Source: Microbacteriaceae bacterium (lineage in GTDB: Bacteria > Actinomycetota > Actinomycetes > Actinomycetales > Microbacteriaceae). From it: a stretch of DNA of 64,000 bases. Below the pieces are notes generated by a model that was given only the letters and a program-made list of their open reading frames with translations, ran no database searches and was not told where the DNA came from. The position numbers and the translations under genes were made by a program. Below, piece by piece: positions 42,449 through 51,650 of the stretch (the stretch's first letter is position 1; every line of letters begins with the position of its first letter). The stretch lies in contig SCRE01000020.1 of the NCBI GenBank assembly GCA_004297935.1, positions 186,001 through 250,000 of the forward strand. Direction: 5' to 3'.

Positions 42449-43639
42449 TTAGGCGCCCAACGTTCGCGTGTCGACGTGGTCGTGTCTGCCTGCGAGGACG
42501 TCGTCGAAGAGTATCGGTCGGTGGAGGGTTGCGGAAATGTAGACAGATTGCACGAGCGCTAATGCATTGAAAGCGTCTTGAATGGTGACCTGGGGGGCCT
42601 CACCTGTCTGGATCGCGCGGACGACATCTTGGTACTGGCGGTGATGGCTTGCTGGATCGAGGCGGTACTGACCGGCGTCGGTCGCGGCTGGAAGAGGCAA
42701 TCCAAGGCGGTATTCTGGCTCAGCCGTCGTTGCGAGGATCTCGGCCGCATGGTTTCCCTGTGCCACGCGAAGCCCCATGGGTCCGACATTGGTCCCGGCT
42801 TTCGCGGCAGCGTGGTAGTAGGCCAGTTCGTCGTCTTCTATTACGGCGGAGCCGAGGGTTCCCATCAGCTGGAGGCGGGTCGAGAGTCCCGGATAGGCGG
42901 CCGTTGTTGCGTGTACTGCGGCCACGGCGCCCGATTCGAAGCTGATTGTGGCGGTGGCGGAATCTTCGACTTGTATCCGCTCATGGGCGAGGAGAGCGGT
43001 GTGACCGGACACTTCGGTGGGGTGTCCCATGAATGATAGGAGTAGATCGACGTTGTGAACGCTTTGGTTCATGAGGGCTCCGCCCCCGTCCATTTGCCAG
43101 GTGCCGCGCCATGGCGCGGAGTCGTAGTAACTCTGGGGGCGCCACCAGGCGGTGGATGCTATCGCGCTGGTGATCCGGCCGAAAGCTTGGCTCGCTAACG
43201 CTTCGGCGATGAGACGGCTTGCCGTGTCGAAGCGATGCTGACTGATGACGCTGACGACCAGACCGTGATCTTTGACCATTTGGGCCCGGTCGGTGAGCGC
43301 CCGGGCTCTGACCAGGTTGACGTCCAGGGGCTTTTCGATGATGACGTGCCGCCGCGCATCGAGCGCGGCGTTTGCTTGATCGATGTGTAGTCCGCTGGGC
43401 GTTGTCAGCACGACGAGGTCGACCTCGTGGAGGGCTAGCGCTACTTCCAAGGACTCGCATTCTTGTGGGCGACGGAACCCCTCCCTCGCCAGCTTGTCGG
43501 CTAACCGGGCCGTGGCCGCACCCACGGCGTCCACGACGGCGACGATCTCGATTGAATCGAGACCGGAGGCGATTGCGGTATGCACCTGTCCAATCGCGCC
43601 GCACCCCACGATTGCTACGCCGATCCTCGTCGAGCTCAT
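42449..43639 (-). CDS. Gfo/Idh/MocA family oxidoreductase (first copy)
   Basis: 396 residues. Rossmann start IGVAIVGCGAIGQVHTAIAS, then HVIIEKPLDVNLVRARALTD (the E-K-P motif with the catalytic Lys) and GALMNQSVHNVDLLLSFMG (the H-x-x-D motif). Oxidises or reduces a sugar, inositol or sugar-derived hydroxyl with NAD(P). ATG 43639 follows GCAGGAGAC. Confidence 0.87.
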   Translation of the reverse strand: MSSTRIGVAIVGCGAIGQVHTAIASGLDSIEIVAVVDAVGAATARLADKLAREGFRRPQECESLEVALALHEVDLVVLTTPSGLHIDQANAALDARRHVIIEKPLDVNLVRARALTDRAQMVKDHGLVVSVISQHRFDTASRLIAEALASQAFGRITSAIASTAWWRPQSYYDSAPWRGTWQMDGGGALMNQSVHNVDLLLSFMGHPTEVSGHTALLAHERIQVEDSATATISFESGAVAAVHATTAAYPGLSTRLQLMGTLGSAVIEDDELAYYHAAAKAGTNVGPMGLRVAQGNHAAEILATTAEPEYRLGLPLPAATDAGQYRLDPASHHRQYQDVVRAIQTGEAPQVTIQDAFNALALVQSVYISATLHRPILFDDVLAGRHDHVDTRTLGA

Positions 43640-43757
43640 GTCTCCTGCTTTCGTTGCGTTGTTCATTACGTCTGTGAGGGAATATCTCGTCGTCGTAGCG
43701 ACGAAGCAACCCCGTTTGCGATCACGCTCAGTCCCCCCGGAGCTGCAATCAGGAGCG

Positions 43758-44045
43758 TCATGGGGCGGATGATTCCTCCGGGACGCGGCCGGTGAAGATC
43801 GACCCGACGATTGTCCCCACGATGAGGCCGATGACCGCCCACCATAGTTGGCTGAAAGCGAGCGCGGTCGCAACCACAATGACGATGCCCGATACCAGGG
43901 TGAGCGTCGGTGTCCGGATCGTCGAGGCGATCAGGAGCGTTGGCGCCACAATGATCGCGGCGGGAATTAACAGTCGTGCAGCGTCCCCTAACCTCGCTGA
44001 TCGGTACGTCCGGATAAGGACGTACGCGTTGAGCAGGATGGACAT
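43758..44045 (-). CDS. Small membrane protein, possibly a truncated permease
   Basis: 95 residues with three hydrophobic stretches (RLLIPAAIIVAPTLLIASTI, LTLVSGIVIVVATALAFSQL, AVIGLIVGTIVGSIFTG). The reading frame continues upstream with further hydrophobic codons (TRTVLL) directly into the broken binding-protein gene, so this looks like the 3' end of a larger membrane protein gene fused by deletion. Family not recognised. Confidence 0.45.
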   Translation of the reverse strand: MSILLNAYVLIRTYRSARLGDAARLLIPAAIIVAPTLLIASTIRTPTLTLVSGIVIVVATALAFSQLWWAVIGLIVGTIVGSIFTGRVPEESSAP

Positions 44046-44059
44046 GAGCAGGACCGTTC

Positions 44060-44317
44060 TTGTCGACTCAGCATGTCACCCAGCGAGACTACGGACAGGT
44101 CGACGGTGATGTCAGGGTTCGCCTTCTCGAAATTGACGATGTTCTCTTTCAGTGCGGCAGAACGGGGAGTGTTCTGACTGGGGTCGATGAAATCTCAGTA
44201 CGAGATCGTCACTGGCCCGGATGTTTGCTGTGCGTCGCCGGAAGCGGAGCACCCGGTGAGCATCATGCCGACCACTGCCAGTGCTCCTGCGGAAAGGACC
44301 CAGCGTTTGTTTTTCAT
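44060..44317 (-). pseudogene. Sugar ABC substrate-binding lipoprotein, dead paralogue
   Basis: AAAGGAG precedes ATG 44317. Signal peptide and lipobox are intact (ALAVVGMMLTGCSASG). After SGPVTISY a TGA stands at 44195-44197, where the functional paralogue at 53.5-54.8 kb has Trp. The frame then continues DFIDPSQNTPRSAALKENIV, NFEKANPDITVDLSVVSLGD and MLSR, and breaks off. So the gene has both a nonsense mutation and a large 3' deletion. Confidence 0.85.
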
Positions 44318-44395
44318 GTTTCTCTCCTTTGGTTGTGTTGGTGCTGCGGCAGCCCATGTGGCGGGTCACTGTGGTGCGTCGGAATTACGACTGAG

Positions 44396-45187
44396 TTAGG
44401 ACTTTGAGCTTGGTCGACCGGGAATGTGGCTGAGAATCGATATTGAGAAGCCACCATCGACAGTGATATCTTGCCCCGTGACGTAGCCGGACAGCGGGCT
44501 GACGAGGAATTCGATGACGTTCGCGATGTCGATGGGGTCCCCAATTCTCGACAACGGGATGAGCAATTCCCGGGCCTTTTTGATTTCGGGGTCGGTGTAC
44601 ATTTTTTCGGTCATTCCTGTGCGAGTCATGCCCGGGGAAACGACGTTGACACGGATTCCGTCAGGAGCCCATTCCAATGCGAGCGTCTGAGCTAGGAGTG
44701 TCAGCGCGGCCTTAGTGGGACTGTAGGCACCGGATCCGGCGTGCGGTATGTGGCCGGACTGCGAAGAGGTGAAACACACGGCACCGTGGCTGCCCTTCAA
44801 GTGCGGGTAACTTTCTTTGGCGAGGAGCCACGCGCCGCGGACGTTGACGGAGAACATGTCATCCCAGTCGTCAACGGAGAGGTCCTTCAGCGGGACAGGG
44901 TTGGCAGTTCCGGCGTTCGCGACCAGTGCGTCCAGGCCGCCGAATTCGTCTATTGCAGCTGCTACCAGCTGGGTTGGCACGTCGGGATCGCCGAGGTCGC
45001 CTACCAAGGCAATTGCAGTACCTCCCATTGCCTGAATCGAACGAACGACGTCTTTTTGCGTCTCGTTCTGCTGGTGTCCACACACCACGATCATCGGCTG
45101 GGTGCCCCGGGCAAGAGCCGCCTCCGCGAGTCTCAGGCAGGCGGCTGCGCCGATGCCACTACTTCCGCCGCTTACTATAGCTTTCAT
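44396..45187 (-). CDS. SDR-family oxidoreductase (first copy)
   Basis: 263 residues. AIVSGGSSGIGAAACLRLAE is the NAD(P) loop; VANAG, SSQSGHIPHAGSGAYSPTKA holds the catalytic Ser and the Y-x-x-x-K pair; VSPGMTRTGM and YVTGQDITVDGGFS end the fold. ATG 45187 has an AGAGGA upstream. Probably a sugar or polyol dehydrogenase in the cluster. Confidence 0.88.
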   Translation of the reverse strand: MKAIVSGGSSGIGAAACLRLAEAALARGTQPMIVVCGHQQNETQKDVVRSIQAMGGTAIALVGDLGDPDVPTQLVAAAIDEFGGLDALVANAGTANPVPLKDLSVDDWDDMFSVNVRGAWLLAKESYPHLKGSHGAVCFTSSQSGHIPHAGSGAYSPTKAALTLLAQTLALEWAPDGIRVNVVSPGMTRTGMTEKMYTDPEIKKARELLIPLSRIGDPIDIANVIEFLVSPLSGYVTGQDITVDGGFSISILSHIPGRPSSKS

Positions 45188-45297
45188 TGCACACTCATCC
45201 TCTTTCTTCTGGTTCCTTCTGGGCGTTGTTCGTGTCTGGACGACTTCGGATGGTCCCGGCCATGGGATTCGGTGAGTTTGTTGGCGATGAACGGTAG

Positions 45298-46149
45298 TCA
45301 CGTGTGGCGCCCGACCTTTGGCGGGTGGGTGCCGGCGTCGACGTTCCAGCCGCGGCTTTTGAGGTAGCGCATCGCCGCGTCAAATTCATCCCGCGGGTTT
45401 TTTTCGCGGATGATTTCGAGAACGACGTTTTCCGAGCCGAGGGTTGCCTCGACGGCCTCGCCTAACCCGTTCCAGTCGATTACACCAGTGCCGAGCGGAT
45501 CGTGGCCCCAGGTGTCTAAGCCCGTATCTGAGATGTGCATCAGGGCGATCGATTCGTGATGTGAGAGCAGACTTGCCAGAGGGTCTTCGCGGATGTAGGC
45601 AGCGTTGGCGACGTCGTAGACGATTTTGAGGGAATCGTCGTTGACCGTGTGCACGATGCCGGTCAAGTCTTGGATCGTAGGAGCGAAGCAATAGGGTGTG
45701 TTTTCGAAGAGCAAGCGCACACCTGCCTGCTTGGCTATGGGAATCAGGTCGTTCAGGCTCTCGTAGAGCCAACCGTGGACGCTCTCAAGCGGTGGCGAGA
45801 TCATGGGGCGCCTTGTGCCAGGAGAGATCACAACCTCGGAGGCTTCCCAGACCTCGGCCAGTTCGATAACCGACGTGATGTGGTCAATGCTCTTTCGTCG
45901 CATGTTGGCGCCAGGGCTCGCGAGGTTGATGTCGTACCCACCAGCATTCAGAGACCTGATCTTTGCTCCACGTTGCTTCAGGTCTTCGAACGACTCGGAT
46001 CGCTTCGATACCGACATCTCGTCGGGCCAGCAGTGCGGTGAGCTGATCGGCACCTCGAAGGTGTCGTACCCGTTCTCACACAGTTCCGCGATCGCCTCCG
46101 CGGCAGTCGCTGACCACAGGTAGGAGAATGTGTTGATAATCATGTTCAT
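45298..46149 (-). CDS. Sugar phosphate isomerase/epimerase (AP endonuclease 2 family, first copy)
   Basis: 283 residues from ATG 46149. TIM-barrel metal residues are visible: GYDTFEVPISSP (Glu), VVISPG, GVRLLFENTPYCFAPT (the E-N motif), LKIVYDVANAAYI (D-x-x-N), ALMHISDTGLDTWG (H-x-x-D) and ENVVLEIIREKN (last Glu). Acts on a sugar, keto-inositol or related compound. Confidence 0.82.
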   Translation of the reverse strand: MNMIINTFSYLWSATAAEAIAELCENGYDTFEVPISSPHCWPDEMSVSKRSESFEDLKQRGAKIRSLNAGGYDINLASPGANMRRKSIDHITSVIELAEVWEASEVVISPGTRRPMISPPLESVHGWLYESLNDLIPIAKQAGVRLLFENTPYCFAPTIQDLTGIVHTVNDDSLKIVYDVANAAYIREDPLASLLSHHESIALMHISDTGLDTWGHDPLGTGVIDWNGLGEAVEATLGSENVVLEIIREKNPRDEFDAAMRYLKSRGWNVDAGTHPPKVGRHT

Positions 46150-46196
46150 ATCGGTTCCAATTAGCATCAAAAATCGGTCACGCGGGCGACGGATGT

Positions 46197-46259
46197 CTAA
46201 GCCGTAAGCTTCTCCGCGGCAGCGAGGTACGCGTAGCTTGGCCAATCCCAGTTGCGGAG
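46197..46259 (-). pseudogene. Short C-terminal coding remnant
   Basis: LRNWDWPSYAYLAAAEKLTA then TAG. A coherent C-terminal peptide directly behind the SDR stop codon, without a gene body. It may be the tail of a deleted enzyme that lay between the two halves of the cluster. Confidence 0.3.
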
Positions 46260-47018
46260 CTACGTACCCATCCCCAGGTGCGCACCTCCCGCAACGTCGA
46301 GACTGACACCGGTGATGTACCGATTCCGGGGATCCGTGAGGAACAGCGCCGCACTCGCGACCTCGTCCGGCTGCGCGAACCGCTGCATCGGCAGCTGGGC
46401 GGCACGCTCCGCCCGTGCACGCGTCGCCGAGTCAGCAGCGTCCCCCGAGGCGTCGGCGAGTTGAGCCCACATGTTCGTCTCCACCGGGCCCGGAGTGATC
46501 GCATTCACCGAGATTCCCGAGGGTCCCAAGATCTGAGCCATGGACCACATAATGTGGAGCACGGCGATCTTGCTCGCGTTGTAGGGCAGATAAGTCCGGC
46601 GAGCCTCTTTGGCTGCCACCGACGAGAACAGCAGGATTGTTCCCTTGATCTGGTGATCCAGCATCGCCTGCGCAGTTTCACGGACGATGGTGAAGGTGCC
46701 GGTGGCGTTGATCGTCATGATGCGCGCGAACTCGGACGTGCTGGTCTTCAGCGGGTCGGGGGTCTCCCCCAGCACGCCGGCGGCATGAACCAGCGCGTCG
46801 ATCCGGCCGTAGCGGTCGATGATGTCGGCGACAGCAGCTGCCGTCGCTCGCTCATCCGTTACGTCGAGGTCGAAGTATGCGACTGCCGCCTCGGGCTTCT
46901 CCCCGCCGCGATCCGAGGCGATGACAGTTGCTCCGCTTTCCGCGTAAGCCGAGACCATCGAGCTGCCGATGCCGCCTTTCGCGCCCGTGACGAGGACGAT
47001 CCGATTCTGTATAGACAA
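46260..47018 (-). CDS. SDR-family oxidoreductase (second copy)
   Basis: 252 residues. IVLVTGAKGGIGSSMVSAYA, YFDLDVTDE, VHAAGVLGE, FSSVAAKEARRTYLPYNASK (Ser and Y-x-x-x-K), ITPGPVETNMWAQL, and ITGVSLDVAGGAHLG. A classic SDR. It differs strongly from the SDR at 44.4 kb, so the two are not a recent duplicate. Confidence 0.88.
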   Translation of the reverse strand: MSIQNRIVLVTGAKGGIGSSMVSAYAESGATVIASDRGGEKPEAAVAYFDLDVTDERATAAAVADIIDRYGRIDALVHAAGVLGETPDPLKTSTSEFARIMTINATGTFTIVRETAQAMLDHQIKGTILLFSSVAAKEARRTYLPYNASKIAVLHIMWSMAQILGPSGISVNAITPGPVETNMWAQLADASGDAADSATRARAERAAQLPMQRFAQPDEVASAALFLTDPRNRYITGVSLDVAGGAHLGMGT

Positions 47019-47036
47019 CGTGAAATCCTTCCCGTG

Positions 47037-48023
47037 CTACTTCTTCGCGTGGCTGGACCAGGCGCGACCGGGCTGCTCTTCAACCGGCAGCCCTGCCGCC
47101 GACAGGATGCGGTCCAGCAGCTGTTGCGTTTTGGCTGCCTCCGCACCCGAGGTAAGTGGCTGCTTGCGATCCCGGACGCGATCGAGGAAGTGGTTCACGG
47201 CGCTGGCGAAGCCGAAGGTCTGGGTCGCGGTTGCCCACCCGAACGCCTCCGATGACATCTCCCGAACAGTCGTCTGACCGTCGTGCGTGATCGCGACGCT
47301 GTCGGGGGCTGAAATAGTTGCTGTCACACCGTCGCCGTAGGCGTCGAGCTTCTCACTCCAGGCGCCCGCATTACGCGCGGCCATCAGCACGCCGGTGTTG
47401 CCGCTGTCGAATCGAATGAGCGCGCTGACGCCGTCTTCCTGCCACGGGTCGTCGCCGGCGGGGTGGGCGTTCACCTCCACCGGTTCGCCTCCGCAGTACC
47501 AGCGCAGAAGGTCGACCATGTGGATGGCGTTCTCGAACGTCGCGCGGTATTCAGAGCCGGCTCGGTTCTTCTGCGCGACGCAGAAGGATGCGCCGCGCGC
47601 GCTGAATGCTTCCCGGCCGGCCTCGTAGACGGGGGCGAAGCGTCTATTGAATCCCACCATCAAGATGCGGCCGCCCTCGTCTGCTTGCTGCGCGAGGGAC
47701 AGTGCGTCTTCCGTGCGGGTGGCCAGCGGCTTTTCGCAGAAGACGTCGACTCCGGCCGCCAAAGCAGAACGTGTGGCCTCCACATGCTCCGAACGCGGCG
47801 TCAGGATGAACACCGCATCGAGGGTCTCCGCCTCCAGCATCGCGTCAACGGTCGAATAGGCCCGTCCGAAGCCCCACCGGCGCATCAGCGGCTGCGGATC
47901 CGCTCTGCGGGTGACCACGGCACTCAGCTCGACATCGTCACGGGCCACGAGGGTCGGCAGCTGCGCGATCGTCGCGATGTTGCCTACGCCGACTACACCG
48001 ACACGGAGCGGCCCAGCGGTCAC
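47037..48023 (-). CDS. Gfo/Idh/MocA family oxidoreductase (second copy)
   Basis: 328 residues from GTG 48023, overlapping the isomerase stop (GTGA). LRVGVVGVGNIATIAQLPTL, VDVFCEKPLATRTEDALSLA with E-K-P, and FENAIHMVDLLRWYCGG (H-x-x-D). Part of the tightly packed set 46.3-51.4 kb. Confidence 0.87.
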   Translation of the reverse strand: MTAGPLRVGVVGVGNIATIAQLPTLVARDDVELSAVVTRRADPQPLMRRWGFGRAYSTVDAMLEAETLDAVFILTPRSEHVEATRSALAAGVDVFCEKPLATRTEDALSLAQQADEGGRILMVGFNRRFAPVYEAGREAFSARGASFCVAQKNRAGSEYRATFENAIHMVDLLRWYCGGEPVEVNAHPAGDDPWQEDGVSALIRFDSGNTGVLMAARNAGAWSEKLDAYGDGVTATISAPDSVAITHDGQTTVREMSSEAFGWATATQTFGFASAVNHFLDRVRDRKQPLTSGAEAAKTQQLLDRILSAAGLPVEEQPGRAWSSHAKK

Positions 48024-48910
48024 TGGGACACCACCGCGGAGAGGATCGCGCGCACCGCCCGGGCGGAGTCGGCGAATCCCGTAGCAGGGCCGGGGAGATC
48101 CTGCGGGTGCCAACGGTATTCGTACTCGAGGGTCAGCACCTCGTCGTATCCGCGGCGCGAGAGCTCTTGGATGATGTCCGCCCAGGGCACGATGCCGGTG
48201 CCGACGACACGAGAGCGGATCGCGCGTTCATCCGCGCTGACCCGGGCCGTGTCCGAAGCCCGGAACGGAGCGTTGCGGTCCTTGAAGATGAGGTCCTTCA
48301 CGTGGACGTGGCTGATCAGGTCACCCTGAACGGCGAGGGCCTGAGTCCAGTCCTCGTCGTGTGTGAACGTCAGGTTGGCCTGGTCGTAGAGCACGCGCAC
48401 GGCCGGTGAGTCGACTTCGCGAACCAGGCGGGCGGTGTCGGACGCCGTCTGTGTCATGGTTCCGAAGTGGTTCTCGACACACAACACCACGCCGGCCTGC
48501 TGCGCGTCGACCGCCAGGACGCTCAGCGCCGTGCTGAGTCGCTCCCAGTGCGCACTGTAATCGGCTGCCCCTGGTTGCCAGGCGCCGGCGTAGACCCGGA
48601 CGCGCGCGGCGCCCACTTCGTGCGCTGCCTCGATGCATCCCCGGAACTCGTCGATACCGGCTTGCCAACTCTCGGCGTCGAGGCTGTTGATGCTCGTCGT
48701 GTAGGGGGTCAGCGCGACGATGGGGAGGCCTTCATCGTGGGCAACAGCGGCTGCGTGCTGCGCCGACTTCTTGTCCGAAGGAGAGATTGCGGCGGGGTAC
48801 GCGTCTTGGTAGATGACTTCCGCCGAGTCGAGGCCTGCTGTCTTGAACAGGCGGATCGCTTCCTGGAGTGTCATGCCCGGCGTTCCGAGCGTGTGTCCGG
48901 CGATGATCAT
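48020..48910 (-). CDS. Sugar phosphate isomerase/epimerase (second copy)
   Basis: 296 residues. AGLDSAEVIYQDA (Glu), ARVRVYAG, GVVLCVENHFGTMTQTASDT (E-N-H), VRVLYDQANLTF (D-x-x-N), HVHVKDLIF (H-x-K-D) and EVLTLEYEYRW (last Glu). TIM-barrel metal isomerase. ATG 48910 overlaps the VOC stop (ATGA). Confidence 0.85.
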   Translation of the reverse strand: MIIAGHTLGTPGMTLQEAIRLFKTAGLDSAEVIYQDAYPAAISPSDKKSAQHAAAVAHDEGLPIVALTPYTTSINSLDAESWQAGIDEFRGCIEAAHEVGAARVRVYAGAWQPGAADYSAHWERLSTALSVLAVDAQQAGVVLCVENHFGTMTQTASDTARLVREVDSPAVRVLYDQANLTFTHDEDWTQALAVQGDLISHVHVKDLIFKDRNAPFRASDTARVSADERAIRSRVVGTGIVPWADIIQELSRRGYDEVLTLEYEYRWHPQDLPGPATGFADSARAVRAILSAVVSQ

Positions 48911-49458
48911 GAGGAGGGGGTTCTTCTTTCGATGGGGCGGTTCCAGTCCGCCGGTCCGACAAAGTTCGGGGGGCTCTGCACGCGGGAGCGGTCGACCATC
49001 TCCATCAGGAGACCCCAAGGGGTTACGAAGTAGATCCAGCGATTGCCCGCGACCGCAGGACTATCCCCGGCGACCTCTTTGCGTTCGCCGAGGATGCGCA
49101 CACCGGGGATCTGCTGCAGGTGACTTACGGCCCGATCGACGTCGTCCACGGCGAAGCAGAGGTGATGACCACCTCGGTCACTGTGACGGGGGTGCTCCGT
49201 TCGACGGTCCGCGGTCTGCCACTGAAAAAGCTCGATATTCAGGTTGGGTGGCAGTCTGAGCATCGACAGTTCGAGGGCGGCGTCGGAGGGCACATCGAAG
49301 TTGGCAGGCATGAACGCCGCATCCGGACCGCGCGAGGAGCGGTACAGCTCTTCTGCCCCGAGAACGTCGACGAAGAAGGACACCGCCTCGTCGAGATCCG
49401 GAACCGTGTAGGCCGCATGGTCCACATACTGGAGTCCGGGCATTCGCGTCGAGCTCAT
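48907..49458 (-). CDS. VOC (glyoxalase/dioxygenase fold) protein
   Basis: 183 residues. VDHAAYTVPDLDEAVSFFVD carries the first metal His, GGHHLCFAVDDVDRAVSHLQ the second, and WIYFVTPWGLLMEMVD the Glu. A two-module VOC enzyme that may isomerise or cleave a keto sugar intermediate. ATG 49458 overlaps the LacI stop (ATGA). Confidence 0.83.
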   Translation of the reverse strand: MSSTRMPGLQYVDHAAYTVPDLDEAVSFFVDVLGAEELYRSSRGPDAAFMPANFDVPSDAALELSMLRLPPNLNIELFQWQTADRRTEHPRHSDRGGHHLCFAVDDVDRAVSHLQQIPGVRILGERKEVAGDSPAVAGNRWIYFVTPWGLLMEMVDRSRVQSPPNFVGPADWNRPIERRTPSS

Positions 49459-50447
49459 CGCACAGACCTCGTCGAGGAACGGATGAGCAGTTCCGGCTGC
49501 AGGATCACGTGCTCGACCTCGCCGTTCTGCGAGGCGCGCTCGGCCAGGCTTATGGCGATCCGGCCCATTTCGGCGATCGGCTGCCGCACCGACGTCAGCG
49601 GCGGGTTGATGTGCGCGCCGAGGAGAAGGCCGTCGTAGCCGACGACCGAGACGTCATCGGGCACGGAGAGGCCGTATGTGCCGAGTGCGCTGATGACGCC
49701 GAACGCGACCATGTCGTTCGCCGCGATCACCGCTGAAGGCCGATGGTCCATCGTCGCCAGATCCTGCGCGGCACGCTCTCCGGCATGCGCGCCGATGCCG
49801 CTGTCCAGCTCGATCGGGGTCATCCCATGCCGCGCAGCAAGGTCCTGGTAGGCGGCGCGCCGATCTGCAGCCGTGTGTGTTCCAGGGATACCCGAGACGT
49901 AGGCGACCGAGGTGTGGCCAAGCTCCAGCAGATGGTCGAACGCCAGCTCGATTCCCTTCGCGCTGTCGACGGTCACGGTGGGCACCTGAACGTCCGACTC
50001 GATACGGTCGATGACGACCAGGCGGTTACCGAAGCCGAACTGCACGAACTCGGCCGGGTCCACCCGCGTCGAGGGTGCGATCACCCCGAACGGCGCATAC
50101 ATCGACTGCATAGCGTGAAGGTATCCAGCTGTCGCCCCGGGTTCGTTCTCGGTGACGCACAGCACCAGCTGGTAGCCGCGCTCCCCGGCAACCGCGGTCA
50201 TCGTCTTCGCCAGCTCTGCGAAAAATGGGTTGGTGATGTCCGGGACGATGAGCGGCACCAGAGTGCTGCTCTTGGTACGAAGCGCCTGCGCGAGCGGGCT
50301 CATCGTATAGCCCATCGAGGCGGCGACCTTCAGGATGTGATCCCGCGTTTCCTGCTTAACCGCTTCAGGGCGCGAGAATGCGCGCGAAACCGTCGAACGG
50401 TGCACGCCTGCCGCGGCTGCCACCTCGTCAATGCTGTAGTTGGACAC
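49455..50447 (-). CDS. LacI-family transcriptional regulator
   Basis: 330 residues. HTH SIDEVAAAAGVHRSTVSRAF followed by the hinge region MGYTMSPLAQALRTKSST, then the sugar-binding core with VIDRIES, VTVDSAKGIELAFDHLLELG and VSVVGYDG. GTG 50447 has GAGGGGG upstream and lies inside the end of the preceding Gfo gene (20-base overlap). The boxes at 54.78-54.87 kb fit as its operators. Confidence 0.88.
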   Translation of the reverse strand: MSNYSIDEVAAAAGVHRSTVSRAFSRPEAVKQETRDHILKVAASMGYTMSPLAQALRTKSSTLVPLIVPDITNPFFAELAKTMTAVAGERGYQLVLCVTENEPGATAGYLHAMQSMYAPFGVIAPSTRVDPAEFVQFGFGNRLVVIDRIESDVQVPTVTVDSAKGIELAFDHLLELGHTSVAYVSGIPGTHTAADRRAAYQDLAARHGMTPIELDSGIGAHAGERAAQDLATMDHRPSAVIAANDMVAFGVISALGTYGLSVPDDVSVVGYDGLLLGAHINPPLTSVRQPIAEMGRIAISLAERASQNGEVEHVILQPELLIRSSTRSVR

Positions 50448-51423
50448 CGATACCCCCTCGCCCTGCCCTTGAATACGCATCCCAGACGATGGTCATCGTC
50501 GCTTCCAGGTCCTGAATCCCCGGAAGCCCCTCGAACCCGTGGTTCAACTGGTCGGCCACCTTGTTGACGAACGGTTCGTACAGGGGGTCGCTGTCCACGT
50601 TGAGTTGCGATGTCTCGGTGAGGCCGCCGGTGGACGTGAAGGATGCGCTTCCATCCGACCATATCGTCGCCGTTCCCTCGGCGCCGATCCGCATATACGC
50701 GCAATGGCGCTTCAGCGGCGAGGCTGGGAAGGCGTAGCCCACCTGGACGGTCGCGACCCGCCCGTCGGGGGTGGCGAGGGTGAGCGAGGCGTAGTCTTCG
50801 ACCTCCCCGCTATGCAGCTTGGCGGAGATCGCCGCTGTCACGGTGACCTCTTGAGCTCCCGAGGACTGAAGGAACAAGTCCACGAAGTGGGGCGCCAGGT
50901 TGATCATGCACCCGCCTCCGGCACGCTCGAGCTCCACCATCCAGGGATTACCGCTGATCGGGTATCGGTCGGGGGGTCCGGCGATGAACTGAGTGCTCTC
51001 GTAGACGGAGCTCCCCGCCTTGCCGAGCCACTGCTCCACGGGGCCGCCTCGCTGCACGAGGGGGACGGCGATCGGTACGCCGGCTGCTTCGGCGGCCCGC
51101 CGAACCTCCACCACTTGGTGGAGCGAGATACCGGCCGGCTTCTCAACGACGAGCGGAACCCCTCGCTCGATGAGTGCTAGGCAGATAGTGCGCATCGTGT
51201 CGTGGGGTGCGGAGACGTATGCCAACTCGATGTCGTCGTAGTTTGCCAGCAGCTCCTCCCATGAGGAGTGCAGCGTGCCCCCCCACAGGTGGCTCAGGGG
51301 TTCGACCCGAGGCATATCCGGATCAGAGGCGCCGAGCACTTCGTGCCGATCCGCGATCGCCTGGGCGTAGAGCGGAACGTGCCAGTGCGATGCGCCGATG
51401 ATGACAGTTCTTGCTTTGCTCAT
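50428..51423 (-). CDS. Gfo/Idh/MocA family oxidoreductase (third copy)
   Basis: 331 residues. The start is MSKARTVIIGASHWHVPLYA, an unusual Rossmann loop with ASHWH instead of G-x-G-x-x-G. PLVVEKPAGISLHQVVEVRR has E-K-P and GCMINLAPHFVDLFLQSSG the H-x-x-D motif. ATG 51423 overlaps the remnant upstream (ATGA). Confidence 0.83.
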   Translation of the reverse strand: MSKARTVIIGASHWHVPLYAQAIADRHEVLGASDPDMPRVEPLSHLWGGTLHSSWEELLANYDDIELAYVSAPHDTMRTICLALIERGVPLVVEKPAGISLHQVVEVRRAAEAAGVPIAVPLVQRGGPVEQWLGKAGSSVYESTQFIAGPPDRYPISGNPWMVELERAGGGCMINLAPHFVDLFLQSSGAQEVTVTAAISAKLHSGEVEDYASLTLATPDGRVATVQVGYAFPASPLKRHCAYMRIGAEGTATIWSDGSASFTSTGGLTETSQLNVDSDPLYEPFVNKVADQLNHGFEGLPGIQDLEATMTIVWDAYSRAGRGGIGVQLQH

Positions 51424-51650
51424 ACCCGCTCTCGCACCTCTGCCAGAATCGCGTCTGCGATCTCAGTCGCTCGCAGCGCTTGCCGATATCCAGCCGTTGG
51501 ACGCTGTCCACCGGCGTTCAGGAGCCCAGCTTCCGCCTGTCTGCGAATGAGGGCGACGACCCGCGCACCGTTCGCAAGGAAAGAATGGGCATGACGACTC
51601 CCGGCCCACCCGGCCGCGCCGATGACCGCCACCCGGATCGCTTCGCTCAT
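51420..51650 (-). pseudogene. Gfo/Idh/MocA gene with large internal deletion
   Basis: 76 residues: a good Rossmann start (IRVAVIGAAGWAGSRHAHSF, LANGARVVALIRR) is joined in frame to a typical family C-terminus (GYRQALRATEIADAILAEVR). About 260 residues of a normal enzyme are absent, including E-K-P and H-x-x-D. ATG overlaps the permease stop and the stop overlaps the next ATG, so operon coupling is kept. Confidence 0.7.

Noticed and set aside
12776-44197. TGA at two conserved Trp positions (12776-12778 and 44195-44197) as a sign of TGA recoding
   Set aside because: Both genes are also truncated, many intact genes end with TGA, and Trp is encoded by TGG throughout; simple decay is enough.
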